Shown: in pieces, positions 5,634-8,785 of the stretch
Numbering within the stretch: position 1 is the stretch's first letter
Layout of the letters: each line of letters opens with the position of its first letter
Assembly (NCBI GenBank): GCA_945957225.1
Contig: CAMFKK010000073.1
Location: forward strand, 1 to 8,785
Direction of reading: 5' to 3'
Source: an uncultured Sphingobacteriia bacterium
GTDB taxonomy: Bacteria > Bacteroidota > Bacteroidia > Chitinophagales > Chitinophagaceae
Length of the DNA stretch: 8,785 nt
Notes under the pieces: model-generated
The model's input: the letters and a program-made list of their open reading frames with translations, nothing else
Database searches by the model: none
Told to the model about the DNA's origin: nothing
Translations under genes and position numbers: made by a program

Positions 5634-6701
5634 TTATTCCGGGATTGTTTGGGAAGCATACCAATCCTGCATGGCATCTACCAAGTCTGTATTTTCTTGT
5701 TCGGTTCCAATGGTGATGCGTAAACAGTCTTCACAAAGTTGCACCGAGCTACGGTCACGTACTACTATTCCTTTGGTTAGCAGAAATTCATAAATTTTTC
5801 TTGCCTCCGCAATTTTGACCAAGATAAAATTGGCGTCTGATGGATAGACTTTTTCTACCGTTGGCATGGACTCAAATACCCCAACTAAGGCTTCACGCAT
5901 ATCTACCAAAATCCTGATCATGTCTTTTACCTGACCTAATTCTTCCATGGCTTTCAAAGCCAGCTCCTGTGTAACCTGATTAATATTATAGGGTGGCTTC
6001 ACTTTGTCCATCACCGCCAAAATCTCTTTGGAGGCAAATGCCATACCCAGTCTTAGACCCGCCAACCCCCAAGCCTTGCTAAATGTTTGAAGCACCACCA
6101 AATTAGGATAGTCCACCAGGTCTTGGATAAAGGAATTTTGTTTGGCAAAATTGATATAGGCTTCGTCAATGACTACAATCCCGTCAAAATGGTTCAAGAC
6201 CATTTCAATATCGGCTCTATTGAGGCTATTTCCAGTTGGATTATTTGGCGAACAGAGCCAGATGAGCTTGGTGTTCTCATCAATCAAAGTCTCCAGATGC
6301 GCCAGGTTCAACTGAAAATCAGGCAATAAGGGTGCCCTTTTCAGGGCGATATTGTTGATATTGGCGCTAACCTCATACATACCATAAGTAGGCGGGCAGA
6401 TAATAGCATTGTCCTTACCTGGCTCACAAAAACACCTATACAGCAGGTCAATACATTCATCACTTCCATTACCCAAAAAGATATGTTCTGGAGCTATTCC
6501 TTTAATCAGACTCAGGGCTTTTTTTACCGCTTGCTGGTGTGGATCGGGGTAACGGTTATACCATTTTTTCAAAGGTGAACCCAAACTGTTTTCATTGGCG
6601 TCCAGAAAAACACTGGCTTCACCACTAAATTCATCCCTAGCCGATGAATACGCTTTTAGGGTTTTGATATTGTCTCTGATAAGTTTGTCTAATTGGAACA
6701 T
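5634..6701 (-). CDS. hisC: Histidinol-phosphate aminotransferase (HisC)
   Basis: HisC is a cytoplasmic PLP enzyme that transfers an amino group from glutamate to imidazole-acetol phosphate. With the ATG at 6701 (MFQLDKLIRDNIKTLKAYSS) it is 355 residues, normal for the family. Fold-type I markers: DANENSLGSP near 34-43, YPDP 51-54, GNGSDE for cofactor phosphate contact, SPNNPTGN 151-158, DEAYINFA 179-186, the PLP lysine K209 in FSKAWGLAGLRLG, and CLRITIG near the C-terminus. An in-frame TTG at 6722 would add MTFEFSN, but those codons come from the tandem repeat at 6707-6748, so the ATG is preferred. It follows hisD after an 84-nt spacer, the longest gap between his genes here, and precedes the sugar dehydrogenase gene. 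Confidence 0.95.
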   Translation of the reverse strand: MFQLDKLIRDNIKTLKAYSSARDEFSGEASVFLDANENSLGSPLKKWYNRYPDPHQQAVKKALSLIKGIAPEHIFLGNGSDECIDLLYRCFCEPGKDNAIICPPTYGMYEVSANINNIALKRAPLLPDFQLNLAHLETLIDENTKLIWLCSPNNPTGNSLNRADIEMVLNHFDGIVVIDEAYINFAKQNSFIQDLVDYPNLVVLQTFSKAWGLAGLRLGMAFASKEILAVMDKVKPPYNINQVTQELALKAMEELGQVKDMIRILVDMREALVGVFESMPTVEKVYPSDANFILVKIAEARKIYEFLLTKGIVVRDRSSVQLCEDCLRITIGTEQENTDLVDAMQDWYASQTIPE

Positions 6702-6706
6702 ATTGG

Positions 6707-6785
6707 AAAATTCAAAAGTCAAAATTCAAAAGTCAAAATTCAAAATATATTAGGAGTCAAAATATATGAATTCCAAAGTCAAATA
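6707..6785. repeat. Short tandem repeat in the hisD-hisC spacer
   Basis: The 14-bp unit AAAATTCAAAAGTC occurs exactly twice (6707-6720, 6721-6734). It continues as an 11-bp partial copy (AAAATTCAAAA, 6735-6745) and then decays; a copy with three mismatches (TGAATTCCAAAGTC) lies at 6767-6780. The array fills most of the spacer and runs to 5 nt from the hisC start codon. I see no hairpin terminator in it, so hisC can still be co-transcribed with hisD. It is simple AT-rich sequence that could vary in copy number between strains. Confidence 0.8.
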
Positions 6786-8078
6786 TTAATCCTTAAGGAA
6801 ATCTACGCGTATATTGACAGCATTCGCATGAGCGTCTAGTCCCTCAGCCATGGCCATTAGGGTTACCGTAGAAGCAATGGCTTTTAAGCCTTGCGGCGAT
6901 AATTGCTGAAAAGTAATCTTCTTGACAAAGCTATCTACACTTACCCCACTATAGGCCCTTGCATAGCCATTTGTTGGAAGGGTATGGTTGGTGCCGCTGG
7001 CGTAATCACCTACAGACTCAGGTGAATAATGCCCCAAGAAAATAGAACCAGCATTGATTACCTGCTCAGCTAATGCCTCGGGTTGGGCAGTGGCAATGAT
7101 CAAATGCTCCGCTGCGTAGGCGTTTACCAACTCCAAACCCTGATTCATGTTTTCAATTAAAATACAGGTACTATTATCTAATGATTTGATTGTCAATTCT
7201 TTTCTTGATAATTTATTTAATTGCGCAGATAGCTCTTGAACTACCGCTTCTGCCAATTCATGCGAATCTGTTACCAACAAAACCTGACTATCAGCCCCGT
7301 GTTCTGCCTGACTCAGGAGGTCTGCTGCAACAAAAGCCGCATTAGCAGTAGCGTCTGCCAAAACACAAACCTCACTTGGACCAGCTGGCATGTCAATGGC
7401 AATACCTTCTTGCTGTACCAATCGCTTGGCACAGGTAACATATTGATTACCGGGACCAAAGATCTTACTCACTTTGGGAATAGTCTCTGTTCCATAGGTC
7501 ATGGCTGCAATAGCCTGCACACCCCCAACTTTATAGATTTTTTGAATCCCAACCAGATTGGCAGCGAACAAGATAGCTGGGTGCAATTCTCCATGTTTAT
7601 TGGGAGGCGAACATAGTATAACTTCTTTACAACCAGCTATTTGAGCGGGTATACCTAACATTAAAATAGTAGAAAACAAGGGAGCAGATCCACCTGGAAT
7701 ATACAAACCCACCCTTTCAATACCTACAGATTTGCGCCAACATTTGACACCCGGCATGGTTTCCACCACCAAGGTTTCAACAACCTGGCTTTGATGAAAT
7801 AAACGAATATTTTGAGCTGCTTGCACTATGGCCGCTTTTAAATCTGCTGGCAATTGGGCAATTGCCGCTTGAATTTCTTCCTGACTGGCCATCTGAGACT
7901 GTCCTGTGAAACTAACCCCATCAAATTGCTGGGTAAACTGCTGCACAGCATCATCCCCTTCAAGCTTCACAGCATCCAAAACAGACTGAACCTTGGCTTC
8001 TAAAACCTTGTCATCCAATGCAGGTCTTTGCAACAGACTTGCCCATTGTTCTCTTGCGGGATTCCTAACTATCTTCAT
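6786..8078 (-). CDS. hisD: Histidinol dehydrogenase (HisD)
   Basis: HisD is a zinc-dependent, NAD-linked cytoplasmic enzyme that oxidises histidinol to histidine in two steps, the end of the pathway. The protein has 430 residues from the ATG at 8078 (MKIVRNPAREQW), the usual size. Features: YIPGGSAPLFST after residue 125; GPGNQYVTCAKR 208-219, part of the family signature; AGPSEVCVLAD; candidate zinc ligands Q257 and H260 (SQAEHG), D358 (SVGDYASG) and H417 (LDAHANAVNIR); and the catalytic pair E324-H325 in YAAEHLI. A TTG three codons upstream (8087) is in frame and would overlap hisG, but the ATG sits 1 nt after the hisG stop codon and is the natural start. hisC follows after a repeat-bearing spacer. 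Confidence 0.96.
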   Translation of the reverse strand: MKIVRNPAREQWASLLQRPALDDKVLEAKVQSVLDAVKLEGDDAVQQFTQQFDGVSFTGQSQMASQEEIQAAIAQLPADLKAAIVQAAQNIRLFHQSQVVETLVVETMPGVKCWRKSVGIERVGLYIPGGSAPLFSTILMLGIPAQIAGCKEVILCSPPNKHGELHPAILFAANLVGIQKIYKVGGVQAIAAMTYGTETIPKVSKIFGPGNQYVTCAKRLVQQEGIAIDMPAGPSEVCVLADATANAAFVAADLLSQAEHGADSQVLLVTDSHELAEAVVQELSAQLNKLSRKELTIKSLDNSTCILIENMNQGLELVNAYAAEHLIIATAQPEALAEQVINAGSIFLGHYSPESVGDYASGTNHTLPTNGYARAYSGVSVDSFVKKITFQQLSPQGLKAIASTVTLMAMAEGLDAHANAVNIRVDFLKD

Positions 8079-8079
8079 A

Positions 8080-8785
8080 TTATACAATCATTTTTTCTAT
8101 AGGCACTACCAAGATTCCTTGGGCACCGGCTTCTTTTAATTGTTCAATTATATTCCAGAATTCATTCTCTTTCAATACACTATGAACACTGCTCCATCCT
8201 GGTTCTGCCAAAGGAAGAACGGTAGGGCTTTTCATGCCTGGTAACAATGAAATGATCTTACCAAGGTTTTCATTAGGGGCATTCAATAGAATATACTTGT
8301 TGTTCTTGGCCTTTTTTACAGACTGAATCCTAAACAATAATCTAGCAAGTGTCTGTGATTTCTCCTCAGACATTTGTAGATTTTGAATCAAAACCGCCTG
8401 AGACTCCAAGATGGTTTCCACCTCTTTTAAGCCATTCATGAACAAGGTTGAACCACTGCTCACTAGGTCGCAAATTGCATCGGCCAAGCCAATACCTGGG
8501 GCAATTTCTACAGACCCACTGATCTCATGAATCTCTCCATTGACCTGATTTTTGTTCAAATACTGTTTTACCAATACGGGATAACTGGTAGCAATTCGCT
8601 TATTGTCTAAGAATTGTGCCCCGGTATATTCCTCCCCTTTTCTAATGGCTATACAGAGTCGGCACTTACCAAAACCCAGTTTCTCACCCACTTTTACCTG
8701 TTTGTTTTTCTCATAGACCACGTTTTCTCCCACAAAGCCAATATCGGCCACGCCGTCTTCCACGTATTGGGGAATATCGTCATCC
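8080..8785 (-). CDS. hisG: ATP phosphoribosyltransferase (HisG, long form), 5' end cut by window edge
   Basis: HisG joins ATP and PRPP in the first, feedback-controlled step of histidine synthesis. The reading frame stays open to the right edge (DDIPQYVEDGVADIGFVGENVV), so about 50 N-terminal residues by family length lie outside; 234 codons are visible. The catalytic part shows EDGVADIGFVGEN and the PRPP-binding stretch SGSVEIAPGIGLADAICDLV with GST after it. The last roughly 75 residues (KYILLNAPNENLGKIISLLPGM...ILVVPIEKMIV) form the HisG_C regulatory domain. It is therefore the long, hexameric type that binds histidine directly and needs no HisZ partner. A GTG inside the frame (8763) is not the start. 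The stop TAA (8080-8082) is 1 nt from the hisD ATG. The operon promoter and any His leader would lie beyond the right edge. Confidence 0.95.
   Translation of the reverse strand, partial: DDDIPQYVEDGVADIGFVGENVVYEKNKQVKVGEKLGFGKCRLCIAIRKGEEYTGAQFLDNKRIATSYPVLVKQYLNKNQVNGEIHEISGSVEIAPGIGLADAICDLVSSGSTLFMNGLKEVETILESQAVLIQNLQMSEEKSQTLARLLFRIQSVKKAKNNKYILLNAPNENLGKIISLLPGMKSPTVLPLAEPGWSSVHSVLKENEFWNIIEQLKEAGAQGILVVPIEKMIV

Noticed and set aside
7236..7616. 126-codon plus-strand frame opposite hisD
   Set aside because: It is fully antisense to conserved HisD coding sequence, with unstructured composition and no recognisable domain; a shadow frame.
1..8785. A novel defence, mobile or CRISPR-like system
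   Set aside because: All long frames are assigned to known biosynthetic or small conserved families. There are no transposase, integrase, toxin-antitoxin, direct-repeat array or attachment-site signals.

Overview
This 8.8 kb window looks like a chromosome segment of a member of the Bacteroidota, possibly Chitinophagales-like. The reasons are the his gene order (G-D-C-B) with a fused phosphatase/dehydratase HisB, AT-rich spacers without clear Shine-Dalgarno sequences, candidate promoters of the TTTG / TAnnTTTG kind, and the protein families present. The genus assignment is only a guess. All genes are on the minus strand except one (DUF2147).

Right part (8785 down to 2715, minus strand): a histidine biosynthesis operon read hisG (5' end outside the window), hisD, hisC, then two genes unrelated to histidine synthesis (an exported PQQ-type sugar/sorbosone dehydrogenase and a small exported cytochrome c), then bifunctional hisB. 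Most junctions are very tight (1-2 nt), so the two redox genes appear to be true members of the transcript. hisH, hisA, hisF and hisIE do not follow hisB. Instead a convergent DUF2147 gene (plus strand) abuts it, and the two stop codons touch as TGATCA.

Middle (2270 to 1524): a short divergent intergenic region, a DinB-family putative metalloenzyme gene on the minus strand, and a strong intrinsic terminator that closes that unit.

Left part (1523 to 1, minus strand): trpE, encoding anthranilate synthase component I. It is intact but runs off the left edge. It is preceded by a complete, apparently unannotated transcription attenuator: a 19-codon leader peptide with three consecutive Trp codons (MKQITNKYWWWHTNSLRGL) and a GC-rich terminator hairpin with a 7-T tract just upstream of trpE. 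A CGGGG segment inside the leader codons is complementary to the 5' arm of the terminator, which suggests how ribosome position could switch between termination and read-through. This is the most interesting signal in the window. The rest is mostly ordinary amino-acid biosynthesis, with an unusual gene pair embedded in the his operon. I see no mobile element, CRISPR array, tRNA or rRNA.
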